A stretch of DNA of 64,000 nucleotides from Leeuwenhoekiella sp. GTDB taxonomy: Bacteria > Bacteroidota > Bacteroidia > Flavobacteriales > Flavobacteriaceae. The translations under genes and the position numbers were made by a program. Every line of letters starts with the position of its first letter. Position 1 is the stretch's first letter. The notes below the pieces were generated by a model, which made no database searches, was not told the origin of the DNA, and saw only the letters and a list, made by a program, of their open reading frames with translations. Positions 26,201-34,808 of the stretch are shown here, in pieces. Location: the NCBI GenBank assembly GCA_002708845.1, contig PAPI01000011.1, forward strand, positions 58,763 through 122,762, in the 5' to 3' direction.

Positions 26201-26363
26201 AACCGGTCAAAACTTATTACTAATTACAGGTTATAGCGGTCTTGATCCGGAAGTTTCTTCTTCAACTGGTGATTTTGGTAGCGGTATTCCTAGTGCGGGT
26301 ATTGATTATACTTCATTCCCAAGACCTACAACAGTTACAGTTGGCTTAAATGCAAGATTTTAA
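23277..26363 (+). CDS. SusC/RagA-like TonB-linked outer-membrane transporter
   Basis: 1028 residues. A signal peptide (to ~residue 23) is followed by a carboxypeptidase-D regulatory-like domain (TVTGTVSEPNGPLPGANVLV, residues ~24-100), the TonB box 'LEEVVVIGYGT', the plug domain (IRIRGSNSIRSNNNPLFVVD, SILKDASATAIYGSRGANGV) and a long beta-barrel ending in 'VGLNARF'. No STN domain is present, so it is not set up for anti-sigma signalling. It transports a ligand captured by the SusD-like partner that follows 20 bases later. No glycosidase or sulfatase lies nearby; the substrate is therefore open and may not be a common polysaccharide. Confidence 0.95.
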   Translation: MKHVILRGMLFFASLLLAGIANAQTVTGTVSEPNGPLPGANVLVKGTTNGTTTDFDGNYTLNNVPSDATLVFSYVGFAQQEVAVNGRSTVNVTLEEDAAALEEVVVIGYGTTTVRDATGSVSSVTAEEFNQGAIASPEQLIQGKTAGVNISQNSGEPGAGNNIRIRGSNSIRSNNNPLFVVDGIPLSGESTTPSGGDIINGANATRNPLNFINPNDIESISILKDASATAIYGSRGANGVVIVTTKSGRGAQGGVFEFSTNMSFSAPAREYDLFNAQQFLANTAELRGQDIANDLDFGNDTDWQDYITRSTISTNNNLSYSNNYNSGNIRATVSYGNIEGVIQNSSQERITTRLNANQRFFDDKLSFALQASYSRVNDEAPPISGQGGASGNLIGAAYSANPTWPADPEFFFAGNLLNPANYLNNYNANTNTDRYLINLSTEYKFTDAITGKVSLGYDNSDAEAQASVSPNINNFNRVTDNGQASYNTLENTSKLLEATLRYAKEFDNFKIDALAGYSFQDFRRQGFNAQGYGSPVTDLLDMQDALRGAVSDLRGRINVPYQQFGYDGNGANSFLNSLVPFDDSGVLPSFTGVYESLWLDTFDNTDELQSYFARLQFTFAEKYLLTATMRADGSSRFGGNNKYGYFPSAAFAWQLGDEDFIGDAFSTLKLRIGAGSTGNQEGLGYAQYLNRQRFGGPGITDDGTVNRPGLETVAVQNPDLKWESTIDLNFGIDFGFNNDRLNGSLDLYRKATRDLLFRSPAPAPAFDPFRFVNLQDGEVINKGVELALNYDLIQTEDVNFSASFNISYNHNEVTGLNGAVANFGEVNGPGLTGAFVQRLGEGRSLFSYYMAEYAEDADGNPNFSADDKDFVGKDALPDWNTGLSLNLSVKNWDFSTFFTGQFGFYVYNNTANAFLNRPTFLTSRNTTPDGLALLSQEVSTLYLESGDFVRLQNASVGYNIPMRDGSAIESLRVNVTGQNLLLITGYSGLDPEVSSSTGDFGSGIPSAGIDYTSFPRPTTVTVGLNARF

Positions 26364-26382
26364 TCTTAAAAAAATTGATAAA

Positions 26383-28005
26383 ATGAAAAGACTAAACAAA
26401 TTTAAATTGGTTTTTCTCAGTGTCCTAACGGTGACAGCTTTTACAGCCTGTACCGATCTGGAAATTGAGGAGACAGATTCAATACTTACCGATGGCTTTA
26501 CTGGTATTCCTACGGCTGAAGAAGCGGCTAGTACCGTAAGTGGTATGTATAACAATATTAGAGGATACGTAGGAGATCAGGCAAATTTATATGCCCTTAG
26601 TGAAGTTACCACAGACGCACAGTTAGTCCCTACAAGAGGATCTGACTGGGGGGATAACGGTATATGGAGACAGTTGCACCAGCACACCTGGACTGCAGAT
26701 CACCAATACATCAGAACGGTTTTCGACCAATGGAATGAATTACAATTAACTGCCAGTACTGTATTAGATGAGCGCTCAGCTTCTTCAGCAGAATCTCGTG
26801 CACAGGCTTCTTTTTTACGTGCTTTAGGTATGTTTGTAATTCTTGACAATTTTGGTCAGGTTCCGTTTAGAGATACTACTGCTGATCCACGTGAAAATCC
26901 TGAAGTTTTAACCGGTGCAGATGCTGTGGCTTTTATCGCTTCTGATTTACAAGATGCTATTTCAGGTTTACCTAGCTCTTCAGCAGGTGACGACAACCCA
27001 CGTGCAACAAAAGCAGCAGCTCGTTATCTTTTAGCAAAACTTCATCTGAACAGACATATCTATGAGGGAACGGGAAGTCCTGCTGCTTCAGATATGAATG
27101 AAGTTATTTCTTTAGTTGAAGGAATCGAAGATGACGGATATGCATTACAGGATGGTTATTTTGAAATGTTTGAGCCTACTCCAGATTCAGAAACTATTTG
27201 GTACATAAACACATCAACAGGTAACCGTATCTGGAATACACTACATTACAATTTTACCCACCCGGATAACACAGGTGGTGGTTGGAATGGTTTTGCTACA
27301 CTGGCAGAATACTACGATCTATTTGAAGGACCTTCTGATTCTAATAATCCTGGTGAAGGTCAGGAAGAACGTAGAGGTTATGTTGCTCAAAGCGGTATCG
27401 CCTTCACAGGTCAGGATTTTATGAGCGATATTGACAATGATGGCTTTGCTGATGCTTCTAACGTAGGATATGGATTTTTAATTGGTCAGCAATATGCGCT
27501 TAATGGTGACGAACTTACTGATAGAGGTAATGTCCCATTACAGTTCAAACGTGATTTTGTAGATGCAGGTACTGGTCAACCAAGCCTTGTTGAAAATGGT
27601 GAGCAAACCGGAATTCGTGTTATCAAATACAATCCGATAAATGGAGCTTTTAGAGAGCACGAGATATTCTTCCGTTATTCTGATGCTTACTTAATGAAAG
27701 TTGAAGCAATCCATAATGGTGGAACCAGTTCTGAGAATGCATTAACCTTAATGAATGATTTAAGAACATTGAGAGACGCAACACCACTCACAAGTCTTAC
27801 AGATCAGGATATCATCGATGAAAGAGGTCGTGAATTATACATTGAGTTCTGGAGACGTAACGATCTTATCCGTTTTGGTCAGTATACTAAAGACTGGGCG
27901 TTTAAAGATCCTTCTGCGGTAGGAAATGATGAAAAGAATTTATTTCCGATACCAAATACACAGGTTATCTTGAACCCTAACTTAGTTCAAAACCCAGGCT
28001 ACTAA
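26383..28005 (+). CDS. SusD/RagB-like surface nutrient-binding lipoprotein
   Basis: About 540 residues starting at ATG 26383 (an in-frame ATG at 26350 overlaps the SusC-like gene). The signal peptide ends with a lipobox Cys at residue 23 (TVTAFTACTDLEIEE). SusD hallmarks are present: an N-terminal helical region with 'SFLRALGMFVILDNFGQVPF', later 'TKAAARYLLAKLHLNRHIY', and the C-terminal 'FFRYSDAYLMKVEAIHNGG' and 'DERGRELYIEFWRRNDLIRFG'. It forms the lid over the SusC-like transporter. Transcription probably ends at the strong terminator 25 bases later, so the VCBS genes have their own start or depend on read-through. Confidence 0.95.
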   Translation: MKRLNKFKLVFLSVLTVTAFTACTDLEIEETDSILTDGFTGIPTAEEAASTVSGMYNNIRGYVGDQANLYALSEVTTDAQLVPTRGSDWGDNGIWRQLHQHTWTADHQYIRTVFDQWNELQLTASTVLDERSASSAESRAQASFLRALGMFVILDNFGQVPFRDTTADPRENPEVLTGADAVAFIASDLQDAISGLPSSSAGDDNPRATKAAARYLLAKLHLNRHIYEGTGSPAASDMNEVISLVEGIEDDGYALQDGYFEMFEPTPDSETIWYINTSTGNRIWNTLHYNFTHPDNTGGGWNGFATLAEYYDLFEGPSDSNNPGEGQEERRGYVAQSGIAFTGQDFMSDIDNDGFADASNVGYGFLIGQQYALNGDELTDRGNVPLQFKRDFVDAGTGQPSLVENGEQTGIRVIKYNPINGAFREHEIFFRYSDAYLMKVEAIHNGGTSSENALTLMNDLRTLRDATPLTSLTDQDIIDERGRELYIEFWRRNDLIRFGQYTKDWAFKDPSAVGNDEKNLFPIPNTQVILNPNLVQNPGY

Positions 28006-28029
28006 TTTTTAGAATTTGCCAAATAATTA

Positions 28030-28060
28030 AAGAGGGTCATTGCAAAATGACCCTCTTTTT
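28030..28060 (+). terminator. Strong terminator after susD-like gene
   Basis: A 12-bp stem, AAGAGGGTCATT (28030-28041) with AATGACCCTCTT (28046-28057), closed by a GCAA tetraloop and followed by a T run. It separates the SusC/D unit from the UnbV/VCBS genes. Confidence 0.88.
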
Positions 28061-28183
28061 AAATTTAAATAAGCACTCATTTAGAGTAGCAAACACATTT
28101 AAAGAATATAATATTAAGTTCCTTTAGACTGTTACAATTGGGCACATTCTGCCTATATTTCTCCAAATTTTAGAACACCCTTC

Positions 28184-31100
28184 ATGTCCCGAAGCTGTCT
28201 TTATTCTTTATTATTTCTGCTATTTTTAGCTTCATGTGCTAAACAAAGCCAAGACCCAGCAATGTTGACAGCTGTTGAAGATACCGGTATTGAATTTAGC
28301 AATGATCTGACAAACACAACGCAACTCAACATTCTGAATTATCTGTATTTCTACAATGGCGCCGGGACTGCAATAGCAGATTTTAATAATGACGGACTTG
28401 AGGATATTTACTTTACAGGCAATCAGGTGTCAGATAAACTATACCTGAACCAGGGTAGTTTTAAATTTAAAGACATCAGCGCAGAAGCCGGAATTACGAA
28501 CAACAACTGGAACACCGGCGTTACCGCAGTTGACATCAATGCAGATGGACTTCTCGATATCTACATTTGTACGGTAAGTGGTCACCTCGACCTCAAGGGC
28601 CATAACAAGCTTTATATCAATCAAGGCATAAAAGACGGAATACCTCAATTTAAAGAAGAGTCTGAAAAATACGGTTTAGATTATCACGGACTTTCAACAC
28701 AAGCGGCTTTTTTTGATTACGATCTTGACGGAGATCTCGATGTATACGTACTCAACCACTCCGTGCATCCCAATTCAAACTACGGCAGAGCTAACATTCG
28801 TAGGGTTTCAGACAGTTTGACCGGTGACCGATTATATAAAAACGACAACGGTTATTTTACCGACGTAACTTCTTCCGCAGGAATTTTAAATAGCAAAATA
28901 GGCTATGGCCTTGGGGTTTCGGTATCTGATTTGAATAATGACAACTACCCTGACCTGTATATCGCTAACGACTTTTTTGAGAACGATTACATCTATTTAA
29001 ACAATCGGGATGGAAGCTTTACCGAAGTCAATACGACTAAAAATCTTCTGGGGCACACCTCTCATTTCTCTATGGGAAGCGCCATCGCAGATATTAATAA
29101 CGATCGCAATCCTGATATTTTAAGTCTCGATATGCTCCCCCAAAACCTCGAAGTTTTGAAAGCATCGGGTACTGAATACACCTACCCCATCTATCAAAAT
29201 CAATTACGTAACGGCTACGACTATCAGTTTATGCAAAATGCCCTGCAACTCAATCTGGGTGGAGAACGTTTTTCTGAAATCGCATTCCAAAGTGGTATTG
29301 CAGCAACCGAGTGGTCTTGGAGTCCGCTTGCAGCCGATTTTGATAACGATGGTTTTAAAGATTTATACATAGCAAATGGAATTCTAGGTGCGACCAATGA
29401 TATGGATTTTGTCAGTTTCATTTCAAACGAATCCATTCAAAAACGATTGGGCAAGACTATGTCTGAAGCAGAGCTTGAATTTATCAAACAACTACCACAA
29501 ACACACGTGCCCAACTATGCCTACAAAAACAATGGAGACGGCACATTTAGAGACGTAACCCAGAGCTGGACGGCAAACAGCCCTTCATTTAGCAACGGCG
29601 CTTCTTATGCAGATCTGGATAATGACGGAGACCTCGACATTGTGGTAAATAACATCAATGCAAAAGCATTTATCCTTGAAAATAAAACCACAAACCCCGG
29701 AATTCAGGTACGGTTTAAAGGAGAAAAAAATAACACCTACGGTATAGGCGCTAAACTCACCGCATTTTCTGGCGATACCGTTCAGTTTTTTGAAAACTAC
29801 ACCACGACAGGTTTTATGTCTGCCGTTCCTCCATCGGTACTCATCGGTTTGGGCAACGCATCCCAAATTGATTCGCTTTTAGTCACCTGGCCATCAGGAA
29901 AAACACAAGCTTTAAAAAACATCAAGACCAATCTTCTCGTAGAAGAAAAGAATGCACAAGAAAATCCATCACCCAAACCATTCGAAAAACCGGAAATTAG
30001 CTGGGTGCAGGATTCCCTTACTCTTAATTTTACGCATAAAGACGGTGCTTCCATAGAATTTAGCCGCGATCCGCTTGTTCCCTACGCTGGCACTAACACC
30101 GGACCACAAATTGCCAGTACTGACCTTAATCAGGATGGTCTTGATGACATGATTATTCTGGGAGCAAAAGCCCAGAAGACAGTTCTTTTCTTTCAAAATA
30201 AAGACGGAAGCTTTACCGAAGCATTTTTGCCTCAAGCCGATGATGATGCGATAAACGAAGACATTGCAATTGCAATTTTTGACGCGGATGGAAACGGCAC
30301 TCCTGACATCGCCATCGCCAGTGGCGGTAACGAATTTACCCAGGGCAAAGCCCTTACTCCGCGTCTTTATTTAAATGAAAATGGAAACTTTACAAAAATT
30401 CAAGGAGCCTTTAGAAATCTAAACCTTAATGCGTCTACGATAAAATCTGTAGATCTGGACGGTGACGGAAATCTTGATCTTTCAATTACGGCTGATCTGG
30501 TGCCCCATGAATTTGGCGCCACACCAAAACAATATCTGCTAAAAAATGACGGTTCCGGGAATTTTACCGACATCACTTCAAGCTATGCCCCAGAATTCCA
30601 AAATATCGGTAATGTAAAAGACATCGTTTGGTCAGATCTGGATCAAAATGGATATCCGGACGCTATTGTTGCTGGGCAATGGATGCCGATTAGCATTTTC
30701 ACTAATGACGGAAAACGACTAAAACCGGTAAATACAGAAAGTTTACAAAATACAAACGGACTTTGGAACAGCTTGAAAGTCGCCGATTTTGACAAAGACG
30801 GAGATCTGGATATCGTAGCCGGAAACTGGGGCCTCAATACCCGACTTCATGCTTCAGTACAAGAACCACTTAACCTGTACCGTTTTGATTTTGATGCAAA
30901 CGGAAAAATTGATCCAATAACTACCTATTTCTATAAGGGAACCGAAACCGTTTTGGCTACTAAAGATGAACTTGTCAAACAACTTCCTTACCTGAACAAA
31001 AAGTTTTTGAGTTATCACGCTTTTGCGAAAGCAAGCATTACCGATTTATTTTCCGCAGAAAAACTAAAAAAAGCGGAGAAAAAACAGGTATTTACCCTCG

Positions 31101-31465
31101 CAAGTACGTATTTTGAAAACACGGGTGATTTCAGTTTTAAAGCGTCCCAACTCCCTTTTATGGCTCAAATCACCAGCGTTAAAAACATAGTGGCTCACGA
31201 TTTTAATGAAGATGGGCTACAGGATTTACTTTTGCTGGGCAATGATAGTGAAATCAGTACACAACTGGGAAGGCTTGACGCTTCGCACGGTGTATTCTTA
31301 CTCAATAAAGGCACAACTTTTGAATATGAAGACGCACCAAATATTGACATTACCGGAGCAGTGCGGAGCAGTACATTTTTTAACCTAAATGAAGATCCCC
31401 TACTAATTTTGGGGCGCAATAATGACACACCTATTTTTATACGAAAAGCTACTGTACATGAATAG
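28184..31465 (+). CDS. Giant VCBS/FG-GAP + ASPIC-UnbV lipoprotein, paralogue 1 (CRTAC1-like)
   Basis: 1093 residues with a lipobox Cys at 18 (LFLASCAKQ). An N-terminal half of about seven FG-GAP/VCBS blades carries calcium-type motifs such as DFNNDGLEDIYF, DINADGLLDIYI and DYDLDGDLDVYV. An ASPIC/UnbV domain follows at ~505-590 (GIGAKLTAFSGD...VLIGLGNASQIDSLLVTWPS). A second set of blades at ~640-1080 includes DLDGDGNLDLSI and DFDKDGDLDIVA. This is a surface beta-propeller-like protein; binding of ligand or matrix is the likely role. It is most similar to paralogue 3 (both have HTS.FSMGS). It overlaps the next gene by eight bases. Function unknown. Confidence 0.88.
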   Translation: MSRSCLYSLLFLLFLASCAKQSQDPAMLTAVEDTGIEFSNDLTNTTQLNILNYLYFYNGAGTAIADFNNDGLEDIYFTGNQVSDKLYLNQGSFKFKDISAEAGITNNNWNTGVTAVDINADGLLDIYICTVSGHLDLKGHNKLYINQGIKDGIPQFKEESEKYGLDYHGLSTQAAFFDYDLDGDLDVYVLNHSVHPNSNYGRANIRRVSDSLTGDRLYKNDNGYFTDVTSSAGILNSKIGYGLGVSVSDLNNDNYPDLYIANDFFENDYIYLNNRDGSFTEVNTTKNLLGHTSHFSMGSAIADINNDRNPDILSLDMLPQNLEVLKASGTEYTYPIYQNQLRNGYDYQFMQNALQLNLGGERFSEIAFQSGIAATEWSWSPLAADFDNDGFKDLYIANGILGATNDMDFVSFISNESIQKRLGKTMSEAELEFIKQLPQTHVPNYAYKNNGDGTFRDVTQSWTANSPSFSNGASYADLDNDGDLDIVVNNINAKAFILENKTTNPGIQVRFKGEKNNTYGIGAKLTAFSGDTVQFFENYTTTGFMSAVPPSVLIGLGNASQIDSLLVTWPSGKTQALKNIKTNLLVEEKNAQENPSPKPFEKPEISWVQDSLTLNFTHKDGASIEFSRDPLVPYAGTNTGPQIASTDLNQDGLDDMIILGAKAQKTVLFFQNKDGSFTEAFLPQADDDAINEDIAIAIFDADGNGTPDIAIASGGNEFTQGKALTPRLYLNENGNFTKIQGAFRNLNLNASTIKSVDLDGDGNLDLSITADLVPHEFGATPKQYLLKNDGSGNFTDITSSYAPEFQNIGNVKDIVWSDLDQNGYPDAIVAGQWMPISIFTNDGKRLKPVNTESLQNTNGLWNSLKVADFDKDGDLDIVAGNWGLNTRLHASVQEPLNLYRFDFDANGKIDPITTYFYKGTETVLATKDELVKQLPYLNKKFLSYHAFAKASITDLFSAEKLKKAEKKQVFTLASTYFENTGDFSFKASQLPFMAQITSVKNIVAHDFNEDGLQDLLLLGNDSEISTQLGRLDASHGVFLLNKGTTFEYEDAPNIDITGAVRSSTFFNLNEDPLLILGRNNDTPIFIRKATVHE
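31018..31032. repeat. Near copy of the palindrome CGCTTTCGCGAAAGC
   Basis: CGCTTTTGCGAAAGC, one mismatch from the 15-base form, inside the first VCBS/UnbV gene, where it encodes AFAKA. Listed as a member of the dispersed palindrome family. Confidence 0.4.
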
Positions 31466-34400
31466 TTTAAAACAGATAACCCTATTAAGCTTAAGCCTTC
31501 TTTTTGCAGCTTGTGGTAAAGACAGTTCGGAGACTGAAGAAACCGCACCTCAGGAACCCAAACTCTTTAGCCTTTTGGGCACTGAAACCACAGGCATCGA
31601 CTTCGTAAATGCCATAGAGAATGAGAAGGATTTCAACATTTTTAAATACCGCAATTTCTACAACGGCGGCGGTGTAGCTATTGGTGACATCAACAACGAT
31701 GGTCTTGCTGATATCTATTTGACTGCAAATATGGGCCAAAACAAACTTTACCTCAACAAAGGAAATTTTAAGTTTGAAGACATTACTAAAAAAGCCGGTG
31801 TGGGTGGCGATAAACCCTGGTCTACCGGTGTGGTCATGGCCGATGTAAACGCAGACGGCCTGCTTGATATTTACGTAAGCAATGCAGGTAATATGGAAGG
31901 TGACAACCACGACAACGACCTTTACATCAACAACGGAGACCTCACTTTTACCGAAAAGGCAGAACAATACAATCTTGCTAAAACCGGTTTTTCAACTCAG
32001 GCGAGCTTTTTTGACTATGACAAAGACGGGGACCTGGATGTGTACATTCTAAACAACAGTAACGTTCCCGTAAGTGGATTGGGTTATGCCGAGCAGCGCG
32101 ACACCCGTGCCGAAAACTGGGAAAACGTACCTGATATTTTTAAAGGAGTAGGTGATTTATTGATGCGTAATGACGGTGATACGTTTACAGATGTTAGTAA
32201 TGAAGCTGGTATTTATGGCAGTCTTATTGGTTTTGGCCTGGGAGTGATGGTTACCGATATCAACAACGATTTATGGCCAGACATTTACATTTCAAACGAC
32301 TTTTACGAGCGTGATTACCTCTACATCAATCAGAAAGACGGAACCTTTAGTGAAGAAATTAAAGACTGGACTTCGCATTTGTCGCTTTCGGCAATGGGAG
32401 TTGATATCTCAGACGTTAACAACGACGGTTTGCAGGATATTTTTATTACCGATATGCTTCCGGAGCCGGAAGAGCGTGTAAAATCGGTGATGGAGTTTGA
32501 CAGTTACAATGTCTACAAACTCAAGCAGAGTAAAGACTTCTACCAGCAATTCATCCAAAACACCTTGCAGATCAATAATGGTAACGGAAGCTTTTCGGAG
32601 ACCGCGTATTACAGCGGTGTTGATGCTACAGATTGGAGCTGGGCCGGTTTGCTTGTAGATCTTGACAACGACGGCTACCGCGATATCTACGTCACAAACG
32701 GCATCAATCACGATCTAACCGATCTAGATTTTGTTGACTTTTTTGCCAACGAAATTATTCAAAACATGGCATTAACCGGGAAACGTCAGGCTATTGACTC
32801 TATCATCAATAAAATGCCGAAAAAACCTTTGGTAAATGCTGTTTACCGAAATATGAAAGACCTCAAGTTTGAAAATGCAGCTACGCTTTGGGGCTTAGAT
32901 CAACCCGGTATGTCCAACGGTTCGGCTTATGGAGATCTGGACAACGATGGTGATCTGGATCTGGTGGTCAACAATGTGAATATGCAGGCTTTTGTATACC
33001 GCAATGATGCTGAAGAGCAAACCCAAAACCGCTATCTCAACATCACATTTAAAGGAGGCGAGAAAAATCCGTTTGCGGTGGGTGCTTCGGTACGTTTGTA
33101 TTTTGACAATCAGCAGATTTATCAGGAACTGTATCCCGTACGCGGCTTCCAATCCTCGATGGATTATGAAATGACCATAGGTCTGGGGCAAACCCAAAAA
33201 CTCGATTCGTTACGCGTGCTTTGGCCTAATGACAAAACACAACTGCTTACCGATGTTTCTACCAATCAGACTTTAAACCTAACTCAGGCAGAAGCTACCG
33301 AAACTTTTGTTCCGCGTAAGCAAAACACCGAATCCCAGTTGCTGACTGAACTGAGCAATACTAACCTAAATGCTAATCCTGAGAATGCATACAATGATTT
33401 TGATTATGAAGGTTTGATTTCCAAAAAACTTTCGCAAGAAGGTCCCGCGCTTGCTGTGGGCGATGTAAATGGAGACGGTAATGATGATGTGTTTGTGGGA
33501 GCTCCCAGCGGAAGCGCAGCAACACTTTATCTGCATTCCGGCAACGGAAAATTGACTCCTAAAAATCAGGCTGCTTTTACAGCTGACGAAAATTTTGAAG
33601 ATACGTCCGCAGCACTTTTTGACGCAGACGGTGACGGGGATCTCGATTTGATGGTCGCTTCAGGCGGAAACGAGGTCGGTAAAAAAGAACTCTTTCGTCC
33701 CAGATTATACCTTAACGACGGCAAAGGGAATTTCACCAAATCCTCGGAAGAATTGCCTTCAGCCTTTCAAAATATGAGTGTGGTTGCACCAAATGACTTT
33801 GATCAGGATGGAGATATCGATGTGTTTATCGGTTCGCGCAGCGTGGTAGGGGTTTACGGTATAGACCCCCCGCAGTTGTTTTTAGAAAATACCGGCAATG
33901 GTATTTTTGTAGACGCCACCGAGCGTCTGGCGTATGATCTTAAAGATGCAGGAATGGTAACTGATGCGCTGTGGTTAGATATTGACGGCAATGGTTTTGA
34001 TGACCTTGTTACCGTTTCAGAATGGGGAACTCCGAATATTTACCGCAATTCGGGTCGAAGACTTTCAGAAAAAGAAAGCGACCTGAGCGATAAAACCGGT
34101 TGGTGGAATACGCTTGCTGCAACTGACATTGATAATGATGGCGATATGGATCTGGTTTTGGGTAACGAGGGTGAAAACCTACATTACCTGCCTACTGTTG
34201 AAAATCCAATGGTGATGTACATCAACGATTTTGACAACAACGGTACCATCGAGCAAATTACCACGATGCGGAAAAACGGCAAAGATTATCCGCTGCATCA
34301 GAAAAAGGAAATTACCGCGCAGATGACTTCCCTTAAAAAGCAAAACCTGAAAGCTTCAGACTATGCAAGCCGTTTTATAGACGAGATCGTTTCGCCCGAA

Positions 34401-34808
34401 AGTCTTAAAAACGCGATTAAAAAGGAGGTTAGCTATTCTCAATCAGTAATCGCGATTAATGATGGCAAAGGTAATTTCAGCTTTAAAGCCCTTCCCTACC
34501 AGACGCAACTCTCCTGTGTGTGTGATATTTTGGCTACAGACCTTAACAAAGACGGCCTGGCAGATCTCATTATGGCTGGTAACAACTTTGAGTTCAAACC
34601 GCAATACTCACAGCTGGATGCCAACTATGGTAACGTATTACTCAACACCGGCGGCGATAATTTTGACTGGCAGAATTACGGTAAAAGCGGATTTTTTATA
34701 AAAGATGAAGTGAAGCAACTGGCTACTTTTAGCGATAAAAACGGAAAAACCTTTGTCATTGCTGCGATAAACGATAAAAAACCCAAGATTTTTGAACTCA
34801 ATAACTAA
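31458..34808 (+). CDS. Giant VCBS/FG-GAP + ASPIC-UnbV lipoprotein, paralogue 2
   Basis: About 1116 residues from ATG 31458, which lies inside the end of paralogue 1 (coupled). The earlier in-frame ATG at 31422 gives no better signal. The lipobox Cys is at 19 (SLLFAACGKDSSETEE); the acidic/Lys stretch after it could be a surface-export signal. Layout matches paralogue 1: blades (DINNDGLADIYL, DVNADGLLDIYV, DYDKDGDLDVYI), ASPIC/UnbV at ~525-605 (VGASVRLYFDNQQ...MTIGLGQTQKLDSLRVLWPN) and a second blade set (DVNGDGNDDVFV, DFDQDGDIDVFI). It differs from 1 and 3 in the segment LSLSAMGVDISD. Ligand unknown. Confidence 0.88.
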   Translation: MNSLKQITLLSLSLLFAACGKDSSETEETAPQEPKLFSLLGTETTGIDFVNAIENEKDFNIFKYRNFYNGGGVAIGDINNDGLADIYLTANMGQNKLYLNKGNFKFEDITKKAGVGGDKPWSTGVVMADVNADGLLDIYVSNAGNMEGDNHDNDLYINNGDLTFTEKAEQYNLAKTGFSTQASFFDYDKDGDLDVYILNNSNVPVSGLGYAEQRDTRAENWENVPDIFKGVGDLLMRNDGDTFTDVSNEAGIYGSLIGFGLGVMVTDINNDLWPDIYISNDFYERDYLYINQKDGTFSEEIKDWTSHLSLSAMGVDISDVNNDGLQDIFITDMLPEPEERVKSVMEFDSYNVYKLKQSKDFYQQFIQNTLQINNGNGSFSETAYYSGVDATDWSWAGLLVDLDNDGYRDIYVTNGINHDLTDLDFVDFFANEIIQNMALTGKRQAIDSIINKMPKKPLVNAVYRNMKDLKFENAATLWGLDQPGMSNGSAYGDLDNDGDLDLVVNNVNMQAFVYRNDAEEQTQNRYLNITFKGGEKNPFAVGASVRLYFDNQQIYQELYPVRGFQSSMDYEMTIGLGQTQKLDSLRVLWPNDKTQLLTDVSTNQTLNLTQAEATETFVPRKQNTESQLLTELSNTNLNANPENAYNDFDYEGLISKKLSQEGPALAVGDVNGDGNDDVFVGAPSGSAATLYLHSGNGKLTPKNQAAFTADENFEDTSAALFDADGDGDLDLMVASGGNEVGKKELFRPRLYLNDGKGNFTKSSEELPSAFQNMSVVAPNDFDQDGDIDVFIGSRSVVGVYGIDPPQLFLENTGNGIFVDATERLAYDLKDAGMVTDALWLDIDGNGFDDLVTVSEWGTPNIYRNSGRRLSEKESDLSDKTGWWNTLAATDIDNDGDMDLVLGNEGENLHYLPTVENPMVMYINDFDNNGTIEQITTMRKNGKDYPLHQKKEITAQMTSLKKQNLKASDYASRFIDEIVSPESLKNAIKKEVSYSQSVIAINDGKGNFSFKALPYQTQLSCVCDILATDLNKDGLADLIMAGNNFEFKPQYSQLDANYGNVLLNTGGDNFDWQNYGKSGFFIKDEVKQLATFSDKNGKTFVIAAINDKKPKIFELNN

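Noticed and set aside
31491-31967. Long antisense open frame (158 codons) opposite the second UnbV gene
   Set aside because: The many GAY-codon calcium motifs on the plus strand remove stops on the other strand; the translation is low-complexity (Val/Ile runs) and the sense gene is clear. The same applies to other antisense frames over 28-38 kb.
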